Virus record (IMG/VR): IMGVR_UViG_3300028837_000158
Coordinates: 1 to 39,343 of that record
Direction: 5' to 3' (one strand)
Length of the DNA stretch: 39,343 nt
Source: a virus
The first letter of the stretch is position 1, and the number at the start of each line of letters is the position of its first letter. The position numbers and the translations under genes are program-made. Positions 31,945-39,343 of this stretch are shown piece by piece. Under the pieces are notes generated by a model. That model worked only from the letters and a program-made list of their open reading frames with translations, ran no database searches and was not told the origin of the DNA.

Positions 31945-32145
31945 TTGTGTAAGCACGAATGGGAAGAAAAGCCAGATTACAATGAGAAATGGTGTCCTAA
32001 ATGTAATAAGATAGAGATGCTAATTACTCGCAAGGAATTGCTTAAAATGCCGATGGAGCAGAGGCGTGAAATATTAGCAAGGCAATCACAGGCATTTATT
32101 GAGAGGCACCCTGGTTACTTTAAGGATTTACTCATTGACTTTTAG
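31945..32145 (+). CDS. 66-aa zinc-binding protein with TTG start
   Basis: TTG at 31945, 8 bases after GGCGGAGGG, is needed to include the first Cys (CKHEW). CxH with CPKC (17-20) gives a CHCC zinc site, then a charged helical end (KELLKMPMEQRREILARQSQ). Function unknown. Confidence 0.65.
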   Translation: MCKHEWEEKPDYNEKWCPKCNKIEMLITRKELLKMPMEQRREILARQSQAFIERHPGYFKDLLIDF

Positions 32146-32154
32146 AGGTAAAGC

Positions 32155-32298
32155 ATGACTGAGCAAGAAGAGATAAGGTGGATTTTAACTCATCCGTATA
32201 GATGGAACTTACCGTGTAACTATTTGCATTATCAGATTCGCATAAAAGTCCCGACACATTATTATATTGATACAGCAGGGGAGGTGCAGTGTGTCTAG
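32155..32298 (+). CDS. 47-aa protein of unknown function
   Basis: ATG behind AGAGGT. 47 residues, aromatic-rich (WILTHPYRWNLPCNYLHYQI). Its end overlaps the next GTG start by 8 bases, supporting a coupled gene. Not recognised. Confidence 0.5.
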   Translation: MTEQEEIRWILTHPYRWNLPCNYLHYQIRIKVPTHYYIDTAGEVQCV

Positions 32299-32749
32299 TA
32301 AGCAGGAAGAGATAAAGCAAGAAATGGGTCAGTGGGTACTTAGGATAAGACAGTATTTGCTTAATACTGAGTTTTGTCCTGAGCCGTTTACTAAACCTGT
32401 GGACATTGACGTTTTGAAAAATAAGTTCCCTGATGAAATCCTATCCTATCTCCACTCAATGAATGTAGTGATAAAGGTGGAGAGGGAGTTAAGACCCATA
32501 CTACGAGGTAGGAAGATGAAACTCCTCAAAATGAAAGAGGTTATAGACCAATCTGTTAAAGCTGCTGAGAAAACAAACCCAAATATAGAATTTTGGATTG
32601 GAAACACCGAATATGAATTGAAGGATATTGGTCAATTTGGTGTAATCCCAGATGTTGTTATTACCTTGAAGTCCAATGCTAGCTATGAAGCCACTATGCC
32701 ACTAATAAAAAAAGGAGGTCAAAATGGAAAAGTCGTTCCTGCAGAGTAA
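32291..32749 (+). CDS. 152-aa protein of unknown function
   Basis: GTG start at 32291, 5 bases after GGGGAGGT; a longer frame from a TTG at 32267 lies inside the previous gene. Helical N-terminal half (KQEEIKQEMGQWVLRIRQYL), basic middle (RELRPILRGRKMKLLKMKEV) and a beta-like end. Basic patch suggests nucleic acid contact. 3' end overlaps the next gene by 26 bases. No family recognised. Confidence 0.6.
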   Translation: MSSKQEEIKQEMGQWVLRIRQYLLNTEFCPEPFTKPVDIDVLKNKFPDEILSYLHSMNVVIKVERELRPILRGRKMKLLKMKEVIDQSVKAAEKTNPNIEFWIGNTEYELKDIGQFGVIPDVVITLKSNASYEATMPLIKKGGQNGKVVPAE

Positions 32750-33380
32750 AAAGGCAAAAGTCGGGTTAGGAAGTGCTGGAATTGGAGGGCTTGTAGCTGC
32801 CATCTTAGCATACTTAGGTTGGGAGCCAATAGCTATAGCCGCTATAGTTGGTGCTGTAATTGGCGTTCCAACTGCCGCCTACGAGCATGGACAGGGTATG
32901 GCTGATAGTGGCAAGAATAAGCCAGTAGAGGAACCGGATATTTCTCCTATGTTCCCTCTTATTCTTCCAGCTCCAGAGGATGTGGTTGCCCCAGTGCCAA
33001 TCATCGTAGATGGCATGATAACAGGGGATGTTACTAAGAATTATAAACCTGAACAAATTGAGGCTCTATTTCTCTCCAAGTGTGATGAAAGGTTTTGGGA
33101 TGCAGTTGAACTATACCGAACGTTTCATGGTGGAAGTGAGCCAACAAACTACATCAAGGCATTTGGTGAAATATCAAAAGGGGAACAATTAACCACACCA
33201 TTGGCTTCTTGCGGGGAGCTTAATAGTGACGATTATTTAAGTATGGTGCATTCCGCATTGAAGGGTAAGAAGGTCGTCATGGACAAGATAACTTGTATTA
33301 AGGAGCGAAGATGTCCACCTTCTACTCTTGGCGACTGTGGTTGGCACCTACTTGGCTTGACTGCTCCAAAAGATAGGTAA
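32724..33380 (+). CDS. 218-aa membrane-anchored protein
   Basis: Excellent Shine-Dalgarno AAAGGAGGT. One or two hydrophobic helices, VGLGSAGIGGLVAAILAYLGW (13-33) and PIAIAAIVGAVIGVPTAA (35-52), after a basic start (QSKKAK), then a Pro-rich region and a globular Cys-containing end (CIKERRCPPSTLGDCGWH). Possible spanin or lysis accessory protein by layout, but no known signature. Precedes the large terminase. Confidence 0.55.
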   Translation: MEKSFLQSKKAKVGLGSAGIGGLVAAILAYLGWEPIAIAAIVGAVIGVPTAAYEHGQGMADSGKNKPVEEPDISPMFPLILPAPEDVVAPVPIIVDGMITGDVTKNYKPEQIEALFLSKCDERFWDAVELYRTFHGGSEPTNYIKAFGEISKGEQLTTPLASCGELNSDDYLSMVHSALKGKKVVMDKITCIKERRCPPSTLGDCGWHLLGLTAPKDR

Positions 33381-33389
33381 GGAGATTAG

Positions 33390-34943
33390 TTGGTAACTCA
33401 AACAGCACCACCAGTAGCTCAGATAGACTTGGCTACTAAGTTAGCCATGGCTGAGAATCTCCTATGGATTGTAGATAAAGAGGCTCAGTTAATACCACTC
33501 CGGCTGAATAGACCACAGAGATTATTATTCTCTAATTGGTCTAACCGTATGGCTTTACCCAAATCCAGACAAGAGGGTTTAAGTACAGGTATTTTGAGCC
33601 TCTTTTTCATAGAAGCACAAGTGATTCCGGGCTTGGTTGTAGCTATAGTTAGCCATGAGGACTATGCCACAAGAAGGCTGCTAGACAAAATAGACATATT
33701 CCACAAGCATCTTCCACCTAGGATGCAGAGTAAGTTGTTCCATGACTCAGATAATGAAAAGGTATTTGAGAATGGCTCAACCATCTATATAGGTACTGCT
33801 GGTCAGAGAGCATTTGGTAGAGGCGATACAATACATAGGGCATTGGTATCTGAAGAAGCCCATTACATTGATGCTGAGAAGCTGTTATCAGGTCTGGCAG
33901 AAGCAATACCAATGTCCGGCTATCTAATCCGTGAGTCAACCCCACTAGGTGATTCTGGTCACTTTTACACTTCGGTACAGGACTGTATTGAAGGCAAGTC
34001 CGATTTCAAACTGATTCCATTCTATTGGTGGCTAGCAGATGACTACCGAATACCAAGAGATAGTGCATTAGTATTAGAAGAAGAACGTGGGGAACTGACT
34101 TATACTCCAAAAGAAATTGAGCTTATGTTGGAGAAGAGGCTGGATGAGAATCAGATAAGGTGGAGAAGATGGAAAATCCGCTCCATGAAGTCAGAGAATA
34201 AAGGCAATCTATTTCCACAAGAATACATCGAAGATTTAGAGTCATGTTGGTTGGGTCCACCAGATAAAGTCTTTAGCGAAGTGGATGAGCAGCTCCAATC
34301 ATGGAGCCTTAAAGCTAGAGACCCAATTAGGCAAGAGGGTATATTAGAGGTATGGAAAGAACCCGAAGTCGGAGCCAAGTACATATTCTGGATTGACCCA
34401 GCGGGTGGAGAAGGAGCTACCGATAATGACCCACATGATGGGGTTATTTTGAAACTAACTGCTGGTGGACTAGAACACGTAGCTTCGGTGCAGAGTAGAA
34501 TGGAACAGAAACCATTTGCATACAAGGTAGCGGAGATTGGGACCAGATACAATAAGGCTTTATTAGTGGTAGAGCGGAACGGTGTGGGCAAGGGAGTTCT
34601 TAATTATCTGGTGAACGATATTGCCTATTCAAATCTTTATTTGGAACGTAAAGCTGACGGAGAGCTAACTGGTAGCTGGGGTTGGAACACAGACCACGCA
34701 AATAAAGCTATGATGGTGAGTGATACCATTACAGCTATCAAGAATGATACAGTGGTAAGCTATGATAGGAAGCTAGTTCGCCAGCTACGAGCCTTAGTCT
34801 ACAAAGATGGTAAGATAACCGTTAAGAAGTCCGTCCACGATGATAGAGCAATGTCTTTTATGGGAGCTATTGCAGTCAGTCCTCAACATTTCTTCACTAA
34901 TACATTGGCAGTTTCAGATTACGTAACGTTCAAGGGGAAGTAA
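33390..34943 (+). CDS. terminase large subunit
   Basis: 517 residues. TTG start with GGTAAGGAG upstream; no ATG fits. ATPase: Walker-A-like K58SRQEGLST66 and Walker B ALVSEEAH (151-158, E155/E156). Nuclease: D336 (FWIDPAGGEG), E395 (LLVVERNG) and D484/D485 (HDDRAM). This is the full two-domain packaging motor that cuts concatemers and pumps DNA into the head through the portal. Catalytic residues are all present. The portal gene follows 840 bases on. Length is normal for the family. Confidence 0.95.
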   Translation: MVTQTAPPVAQIDLATKLAMAENLLWIVDKEAQLIPLRLNRPQRLLFSNWSNRMALPKSRQEGLSTGILSLFFIEAQVIPGLVVAIVSHEDYATRRLLDKIDIFHKHLPPRMQSKLFHDSDNEKVFENGSTIYIGTAGQRAFGRGDTIHRALVSEEAHYIDAEKLLSGLAEAIPMSGYLIRESTPLGDSGHFYTSVQDCIEGKSDFKLIPFYWWLADDYRIPRDSALVLEEERGELTYTPKEIELMLEKRLDENQIRWRRWKIRSMKSENKGNLFPQEYIEDLESCWLGPPDKVFSEVDEQLQSWSLKARDPIRQEGILEVWKEPEVGAKYIFWIDPAGGEGATDNDPHDGVILKLTAGGLEHVASVQSRMEQKPFAYKVAEIGTRYNKALLVVERNGVGKGVLNYLVNDIAYSNLYLERKADGELTGSWGWNTDHANKAMMVSDTITAIKNDTVVSYDRKLVRQLRALVYKDGKITVKKSVHDDRAMSFMGAIAVSPQHFFTNTLAVSDYVTFKGK

Positions 34944-34945
34944 AT

Positions 34946-35221
34946 ATGGACTATAAGAAAAATAAAAGTCGAAATGCCGCTATAATTTGTATCAATACAG
35001 AGGTCTTATTGGATTGGTTACAATTTCATGGTGGCACTATACATAGTATAGGGATGCCAAAAGATATATGGCGTCCGGATGAGATTGAGATTCTTATTGA
35101 ACATCCAGATTTATATGAGGTACGAACTGGTGATATACTTATGAAAATTACGCCAGTATATACAGGAACCGAACGTATTGAACCACCTAAAAAACCTATA
35201 AGGAGAAGAAAGAATGTCTAA
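34946..35221 (+). CDS. 91-aa protein of unknown function
   Basis: ATG 2 bases after the terminase stop with GGGGAAG upstream. Begins basic (DYKKNKSRN), then AIICINTEVLLDWLQFHGGTIHSIG and EIEILIEHPDLYEV, and ends basic (PPKKPIRRRKN). Similar short genes lie between terminase and portal in many phages. Not recognised. Confidence 0.6.
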   Translation: MDYKKNKSRNAAIICINTEVLLDWLQFHGGTIHSIGMPKDIWRPDEIEILIEHPDLYEVRTGDILMKITPVYTGTERIEPPKKPIRRRKNV

Positions 35222-35402
35222 TATGGATAAAGATTGGCGACCTGAGAACTGGGAGCAGATTAGGCGGGAATTGGCTGCTGTTCCATTCGTTTGGTCACCA
35301 GCTGGACCCAACCTCAGTTCTTCTGAGCAGTTAATTGAAGCTACTGCCAGCAGAATATTGGAAGAATATCTAAAGAGTATGACAAGTGAAACCACAGACT
35401 GA
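35214..35402 (+). CDS. 62-aa acidic protein of unknown function
   Basis: ATG with AAGGAG 6-7 bases upstream, overlapping the previous gene by 8. 62 residues with WRPENWEQIRRELAAVPFVW and a helical end (LIEATASRILEEYLKSM). No motif recognised. Confidence 0.6.
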   Translation: MSNMDKDWRPENWEQIRRELAAVPFVWSPAGPNLSSSEQLIEATASRILEEYLKSMTSETTD

Positions 35403-35598
35403 TGCAGAACGCAGACCACGGACTCCTAAAGAGCCAGTTCGTGTTAGACTCTATGTTTGCACCATATGTGGTAAGTCCGGTGGTACTCTTATTAAGGTGA
35501 AGCAGGACAAAGGCCAGACATGGTATGCACATAGAGAATGTTTAAGTGGGGTAGCAAATGGCAGAGCTAACAGCCAAGAAGCGGAATCAACTTCCTGA
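35386..35598 (+). CDS. 70-aa zinc-binding protein
   Basis: GTG start at 35386 inside the previous gene, with AAAGAG upstream. CTICGKSGG (24-27) with HREC (49-52) makes a CC-HC zinc site; basic N-terminus (ERRPRTPKEPVRVRLY). It overlaps the next gene by 41 bases in another frame. Start choice is uncertain but the site is only complete in this frame. Confidence 0.55.
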   Translation: MKPQTDAERRPRTPKEPVRVRLYVCTICGKSGGTLIKVKQDKGQTWYAHRECLSGVANGRANSQEAESTS

Positions 35599-35785
35599 TA
35601 GTGCCTTTGCATTGTCGGGGCGTAGGTATCCAATACATGATGAGGCTCATGCTAGGAACGCTATAGCCAGAGTAATGCAACATGGTACTAAAGCAGAACA
35701 AACTACTGTACTACGTAAAGTCCATGCTAAGTATCCAAACATTGAGCTTAGTGGCGAACATTTACGTAGAATACGGAGGTCATAA
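35558..35785 (+). CDS. DUF6582-like small phage protein
   Basis: 75 residues. Contains LPDSAFALSGRRYPIHDEAH (12-31), ARNAIARVMQHG and LRKVHAKYPNI, a pattern repeated in phage and prophage proteins (LPDxxF-x-RYPIHDxxHARNAxxR-x-HG and KYP) that I associate with DUF6582. Its role is unknown. Located immediately before the portal gene, whose start overlaps its stop by one base (TAATG). Confidence 0.75.
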   Translation: MAELTAKKRNQLPDSAFALSGRRYPIHDEAHARNAIARVMQHGTKAEQTTVLRKVHAKYPNIELSGEHLRRIRRS

Positions 35786-37650
35786 TGGCTAGACCAACAA
35801 AGAAATTTATCTTTGACCGTTTAGGTGAACTCCATACCTATTATTCTGCCCGGAATATCAATTTTGATTTGGATGACCAGTATTACGAGCTTTTATTCCG
35901 GGATAAACTAGGTTTGCCACAAGAATATAAAGAAGATGGAGTTGTTCTTCCAACTGCCAGAGATATAGTAGATGCTGGCACTAATCATATATCCACAATC
36001 TATGCACGTTTCTTTAGACCTATGCGTGGTGACACTCCAGAAGCTAGAGAGCAAGCTGAAATGTTACGCAAATTTGATGTTGCCATGTTCTATCGGACTA
36101 AGGTTGAATCGGATATTAGCCCATGGAGGGATGGCTCTAAGCATGGTTGTCTTTATGGTATGTGGTGCTTTGAAACTCTTTATGACCCAAGTAAGATTCC
36201 AGACGAGCCAGAGCAGGAAGAAGATGAGTCGGATGAGGATTTCCAGAACAGAATGGATATCTATAAAGGTGAACTTTATGATTCCTTGCCAATAGCGATT
36301 AGGGAAGTCCATCCAAGAAATGTCTATCCAGACCCAAGCGGCGAGTTTATGATAATTGAGGAGTCCAAGACTATTGGTCAAGCTAGGTCTGAGTGGCCTA
36401 ACTGGACTGCTCCGATAACAAGTACAGCCGCAGCAGGCAAGACAATGCAGGATGTAATCCAAGTGTCATTTATTAATAAGAAGTATCGGGCTATTTACGT
36501 AAATGGTGAGCCAGTTTTAGAGGCAGGCGATAAAGAGGGAGTCTTGGAGCATGATTACGGCTTCATACCGTATGTTATTGGTTACTCAGGTTTGGGTAAC
36601 TTGAGCAAGAGTGCCAAGCCAGAGTTAAAAGCTGTTGGCTTAATACGTTATCTCCAAGGCTTGCTACGTTCCGAATCATTTGCTTATTCGGTTTATAATA
36701 TCACCATTAAAGCTCATAGTTGGCCTATAACTTTCGTGTCTGGCCCCGGAGCAGCTGCTTTAGCCGCTATAAAACTTAAGTTTGGCAAGATATATGAGAA
36801 GCCACCGGGTGTCACTATTGAGGATTATATAAAGTCTGCACCACCAGAAATAGTTATGCAACATATGGAATATACCAATGCAGTATTGTCTGCTAGTGCC
36901 GCTCCTAGAAGTGTACGTGGACTTCCAGAATCTGGTGTCAGGTCTGGTACTGACCGCTCATTGGTAATTTCTCAAGCTAGATTGAAGTATGATTCTATAA
37001 TGGAGCAAATACAGTTATCCACCGCTAAGGTCATGTCCAACTGCACTAAGATAGCTGAGAGAGTAGTGCCAGAAGATTTCCATATGTGGGCTAAAACTCC
37101 TGATGAGGAATTTGATTTCAGGATTGACCGCTCCAAGATAAAGCACCACTATACGACATTTGTTGAATTTACTTCAGTCAGTGCTGAAGATGAGGCTCGC
37201 AGACACGCTGATATGGAGAACCTTGTTAAAACTGGTATAATCTCTACTGGAACTGGCAGGCGACGCTATATGACCCATATTGACCCGGAAGCTGAGGATA
37301 TTAAGGTAGAAGCTGAAAAGCTCCGTAATGACCCAGCCGTAAGACAGGTCTTGGGTCAAATGGCGGCAGAATGGCTGGCTGGAGAAGCTGCTAGGTTAGG
37401 CAAAATTAGAGCATTAAAAGCTGGTGAACCTGACTCAGCAGCTCTCTCTGGTCCCGGTATGGCTCAATCTATATCAGCCATGACTAGGCAACAGCAAGGT
37501 ACATATTCACCAGCAATGCCCGGAAGTCCTGAACAAATGGCTGCTATACAAGCTAAGGCTGCTGGTAGGACTAGCACTGGTGGTGGTATAACAGTTCCTG
37601 GTACACCTATAAAAAGTCCAACACCGTATGGTCAAGTTACTACACCATAG
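35785..37650 (+). CDS. portal protein
   Basis: 621 residues. N-terminus helical, then RDIVDAGTNHISTIYARFFRP (59-79), a wing-like region (WRDGSKHGCLYGMWCFETLY near 115), IREVHPRNVYPDPSG near 172 and a stem/crown region ending in a Gly/Pro/Thr-rich tail. Size and location between terminase and capsid genes match a podophage-like portal. It forms the dodecameric channel through which DNA enters the head. Coupled to the preceding gene by TAATG. Confidence 0.9.
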   Translation: MARPTKKFIFDRLGELHTYYSARNINFDLDDQYYELLFRDKLGLPQEYKEDGVVLPTARDIVDAGTNHISTIYARFFRPMRGDTPEAREQAEMLRKFDVAMFYRTKVESDISPWRDGSKHGCLYGMWCFETLYDPSKIPDEPEQEEDESDEDFQNRMDIYKGELYDSLPIAIREVHPRNVYPDPSGEFMIIEESKTIGQARSEWPNWTAPITSTAAAGKTMQDVIQVSFINKKYRAIYVNGEPVLEAGDKEGVLEHDYGFIPYVIGYSGLGNLSKSAKPELKAVGLIRYLQGLLRSESFAYSVYNITIKAHSWPITFVSGPGAAALAAIKLKFGKIYEKPPGVTIEDYIKSAPPEIVMQHMEYTNAVLSASAAPRSVRGLPESGVRSGTDRSLVISQARLKYDSIMEQIQLSTAKVMSNCTKIAERVVPEDFHMWAKTPDEEFDFRIDRSKIKHHYTTFVEFTSVSAEDEARRHADMENLVKTGIISTGTGRRRYMTHIDPEAEDIKVEAEKLRNDPAVRQVLGQMAAEWLAGEAARLGKIRALKAGEPDSAALSGPGMAQSISAMTRQQQGTYSPAMPGSPEQMAAIQAKAAGRTSTGGGITVPGTPIKSPTPYGQVTTP

Positions 37651-37664
37651 GAGAGTAGTTTAGG

Positions 37665-37916
37665 ATGGCACAGGCTTTATTTGAGCGTAGTATTGAGTTG
37701 ACAAGCAAGGATTTAGATTTGCTGGGGCGACTCTGTTTGCCTTATAAGCTAATCAGCATTGAGACTGGAATAAGTGTTCCACATATAAAATTCAAAGTGC
37801 AGCAGTTGGCGATTAAATTCAACGTGGAGAACAGAACTGCTTTGGTAGTGAAAGCCTTACAGTTGGGTTTGGTTGATATTAGAAACTTAGCTTACAGGAA
37901 ACGAAATGGCAACTGA
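37665..37916 (+). CDS. LuxR/GerE-type HTH protein
   Basis: 83 residues. IELTSKDLDLLGRLCLPYKL (10-29) with ISIETGISVPHIKFKVQQL and FNVENRTALVVKALQLGLV gives the GerE/LuxR DNA-binding four-helix pattern, including the conserved starting LT-x-L and ending NRTALVVKA. No receiver or sensor domain precedes it. It lies 14 bases after the portal stop within virion genes and so is expressed late; late-gene regulator or virion-carried DNA binder. Strong motif for the fold, unknown target. Confidence 0.8.
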   Translation: MAQALFERSIELTSKDLDLLGRLCLPYKLISIETGISVPHIKFKVQQLAIKFNVENRTALVVKALQLGLVDIRNLAYRKRNGN

Positions 37917-38190
37917 AAAGACATATTTAGAAAAGCTAATGGAAGAAACTCTACGTCCAGTAATCGGTGCATTGGAGTTACTTCGCAAAGAAATAAACGA
38001 GACCATGCAAATTCCAGATAGTCCATGGCAAATACTAAACAAGCCTTATGATGAGTTGACAGAGCAGGAAATTTTGGCTCTGTATGACATTTACCACCAA
38101 GAAGGTGAGAAAGAACCCTGTCCGATGTGTAACTGGACAGCTAGAATTGAGCTTCAGAAGATGAGACAAGACCAGAAGGAGGGCGTATAA
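37906..38190 (+). CDS. 94-aa protein with CPMC site
   Basis: ATG behind GGAAAC, overlapping the HTH gene by 11. 94 residues, helical acidic (ETLRPVIGALELLRKEIN, ELTEQEILALYDIYHQEG), one Cys pair CPMC near 72-75. The single pair may bind metal as a dimer. Stop overlaps the next ATG by one base. Not recognised. Confidence 0.6.
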   Translation: MATEKTYLEKLMEETLRPVIGALELLRKEINETMQIPDSPWQILNKPYDELTEQEILALYDIYHQEGEKEPCPMCNWTARIELQKMRQDQKEGV

Positions 38191-38555
38191 TGAATGGACA
38201 AGACACAGATATACTAAGTAAATTAGCGAAATTGCCATGGTGGCAAAACCTGATGCGTATGATGGGTCGAGGTGAACAACAAGCACCAGCGGGAGCAGTT
38301 CCGGGACAACCACAACAGCCCCCTATACAACGACCACAACAGCCCATGATGCCTCAGCAACCACTTGGTTTTCCACAATCTGATATACCGTATCGAGTTG
38401 AACAACTTGTGGCTCAAGGTGTTCCCAGACAACAAGCTGAGGTTATGGCATTGCAAGAAGCTATGGCAGCTAGAAAGCAAGAGTTATCTGGATTACCTTC
38501 CAGCATACCACAACGGATGCGGGCTGGTACTGAGTATCTAAAGCAAATCAAATAA
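38190..38555 (+). CDS. 121-aa Gln/Pro-rich protein
   Basis: ATG behind GAAGGAGGG, coupled by TAATG. 121 residues. Residues 10-27 are helical and aromatic (LSKLAKLPWWQNLMRMMGR), 30-62 low complexity (many Pro and Gln), and 65-121 helical (QLVAQGVPRQQAEVMALQEA). Probably a virion component or assembly factor, similar in style to the following gene. No family. Confidence 0.6.
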   Translation: MNGQDTDILSKLAKLPWWQNLMRMMGRGEQQAPAGAVPGQPQQPPIQRPQQPMMPQQPLGFPQSDIPYRVEQLVAQGVPRQQAEVMALQEAMAARKQELSGLPSSIPQRMRAGTEYLKQIK

Positions 38556-38567
38556 TGGAGGGAAATC

Positions 38568-39343
38568 ATGCCTAATGGAGAATATGGACCCACTACACCT
38601 ACAAGTACAGTAGGCTTGCGTGAACAGCTTTTACGTGGAGCTGGAGCTGGCGGAGTGGGAGCAAGAACACCATATAGAGCACCAGTTGGAGCACCATATG
38701 TAGCCCCACCCGCACCATCTCCGAAGTGGTGGGAGTTTTGGAAAGCAGAGCCACCTCCACAAAGTGAGTTAGCTCAGATATATGCACAACAGCAAGCTCA
38801 ACCATGGTGGCAGCAGGCTCTTGCTGGCACATCAGCAATACAGACTCAGGGTGGAGATTACTCTCAAATCTTGGGTGGTGTTGCACCAATGTTGGGTGGT
38901 CTCGGCCCCAGTATAGGTAGGGCTGTGAGCCCACTAATTACTCAAAGACTTGGAGAGGCACTTACGGCTGTTCCAAGGTGGATGGGTGCACACAAGATGG
39001 CTACTGGCGCTCTTGGTGCTGGTGGTTATTTCGGTTTGAGTAATCTATTGGGAGATAGAGGCATAGCTACAGAGAGGGGAGAGTTTGTACCATTCAGTGA
39101 AGCTCCATTACTAACAGAAGAACCAGTGGCAGCTCCCGGATTACCTACGCCCGGTCTTGATGATTTTGGTTTAGGTGGTGAACCACAGGTGGTAGAGGTT
39201 GAGGGTCGTCAATTCTGGTATGACCCCGGAACTGGTACTTGGAGTTTACTGTCAGAAGTGGCTGATGTGGGGGCTGCACAACCATCAGCAGCGGAAATAC
39301 AAGCACAAACACAATTACAAATACAGCAGATGCAGAGCCAAGC
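38568..39343 (+). CDS. junction-spanning Gln/Pro-rich virion protein candidate, N-terminal part
   Basis: ATG behind ATGGAGGG; the frame stays open to the window end and continues at base 145 through the circular join to the stop at 511, about 380 residues in total. N-terminal part is Gly/Ala/Pro-rich (RGAGAGGVGARTPYRAPVGA), then WWEFWK, a hydrophobic Gly-rich stretch (ILGGVAPMLGGLGPSIG) that may be membrane-active, and a Glu/Pro-rich section before the Gln-rich half. The Gly-rich amphipathic segment would suit an ejection protein. Family not recognised. Confidence 0.8.
   Translation, partial: MPNGEYGPTTPTSTVGLREQLLRGAGAGGVGARTPYRAPVGAPYVAPPAPSPKWWEFWKAEPPPQSELAQIYAQQQAQPWWQQALAGTSAIQTQGGDYSQILGGVAPMLGGLGPSIGRAVSPLITQRLGEALTAVPRWMGAHKMATGALGAGGYFGLSNLLGDRGIATERGEFVPFSEAPLLTEEPVAAPGLPTPGLDDFGLGGEPQVVEVEGRQFWYDPGTGTWSLLSEVADVGAAQPSAAEIQAQTQLQIQQMQSQ
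39200..39343. repeat. terminal direct repeat, right copy
   Basis: Identical to bases 1-144. Marks the closure point of the circular unit. Confidence 0.97.

Overview
The window is one complete phage genome, linearised inside a gene. The last 144 bases (39200-39343) repeat the first 144 exactly, so the unit is a 39,199-bp circle, or a circularly permuted or terminally redundant genome. A single reading frame crosses the join, from 38568 through the end and on to 511. Ribosome binding sites are mostly good Shine-Dalgarno sequences and the promoters are of sigma-70 type, so the host is a bacterium. Nothing in the sequence names it. Base composition looks moderately AT-rich. I see no integrase, tRNA, CRISPR array or insertion sequence, so the phage is probably lytic.

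Layout. (1) 31080-39343 and 1-15040, plus strand: packaging and virion genes. In order: candidate small terminase, membrane and zinc-binding small proteins, large terminase, portal, a LuxR-type HTH protein, Gln/Pro-rich protein, a giant 1575-aa protein, scaffold candidate, major capsid protein, decoration-like protein, a LamG-like lectin-fold protein, adaptor candidate, fibre-like protein with repeated HxH/CxxxHxxC modules, BhlA/UviB-like holin candidate and a large nozzle or beta-propeller candidate. No long coiled-coil tape measure protein is evident, which favours a short-tailed virion but does not prove it. (2) 15000-29420, minus strand: one long, tightly overlapped early operon for DNA replication, recombination and takeover. 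It carries family A DNA polymerase, DNA methyltransferase, ERCC4 nuclease, Sak4-like recombinase, Cas4-like nuclease, an SSB candidate, a RepA/DnaB-type ATPase, and a MoxR AAA+ ATPase paired with a zincin-vWA protein. At least eight genes of 39-58 codons sit in the gaps. (3) 29421-31079: the control region between the two transcription units. It holds divergent promoters, repeats of the 10-mer TTATGTCAAG, one rightward unknown gene (29898-30527) and an AT-rich repeated segment that is a candidate origin.

How it fits together. The leftward promoter near 29430-29455 and the rightward promoter near 29741-29770 share one architecture: TGTCAA, 8 bases, then a TTGACA -35 box. A third promoter (31041-31069) in front of the packaging genes has the same dyad with a wider gap. 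One regulator probably switches all three. Candidates in the genome are the excisionase-like HTH (25029-25208) and the LuxR-type HTH (37665-37916). The replication genes use an own polymerase and ATPase without a recognisable primase.

Most notable. I found no GATC site anywhere in the genome when reading line by line, where roughly 150 would be expected by composition. The MoxR/zincin-vWA module, the shared promoter dyad and the triple metal-site protein are the best candidates for undescribed biology. No endolysin could be recognised.
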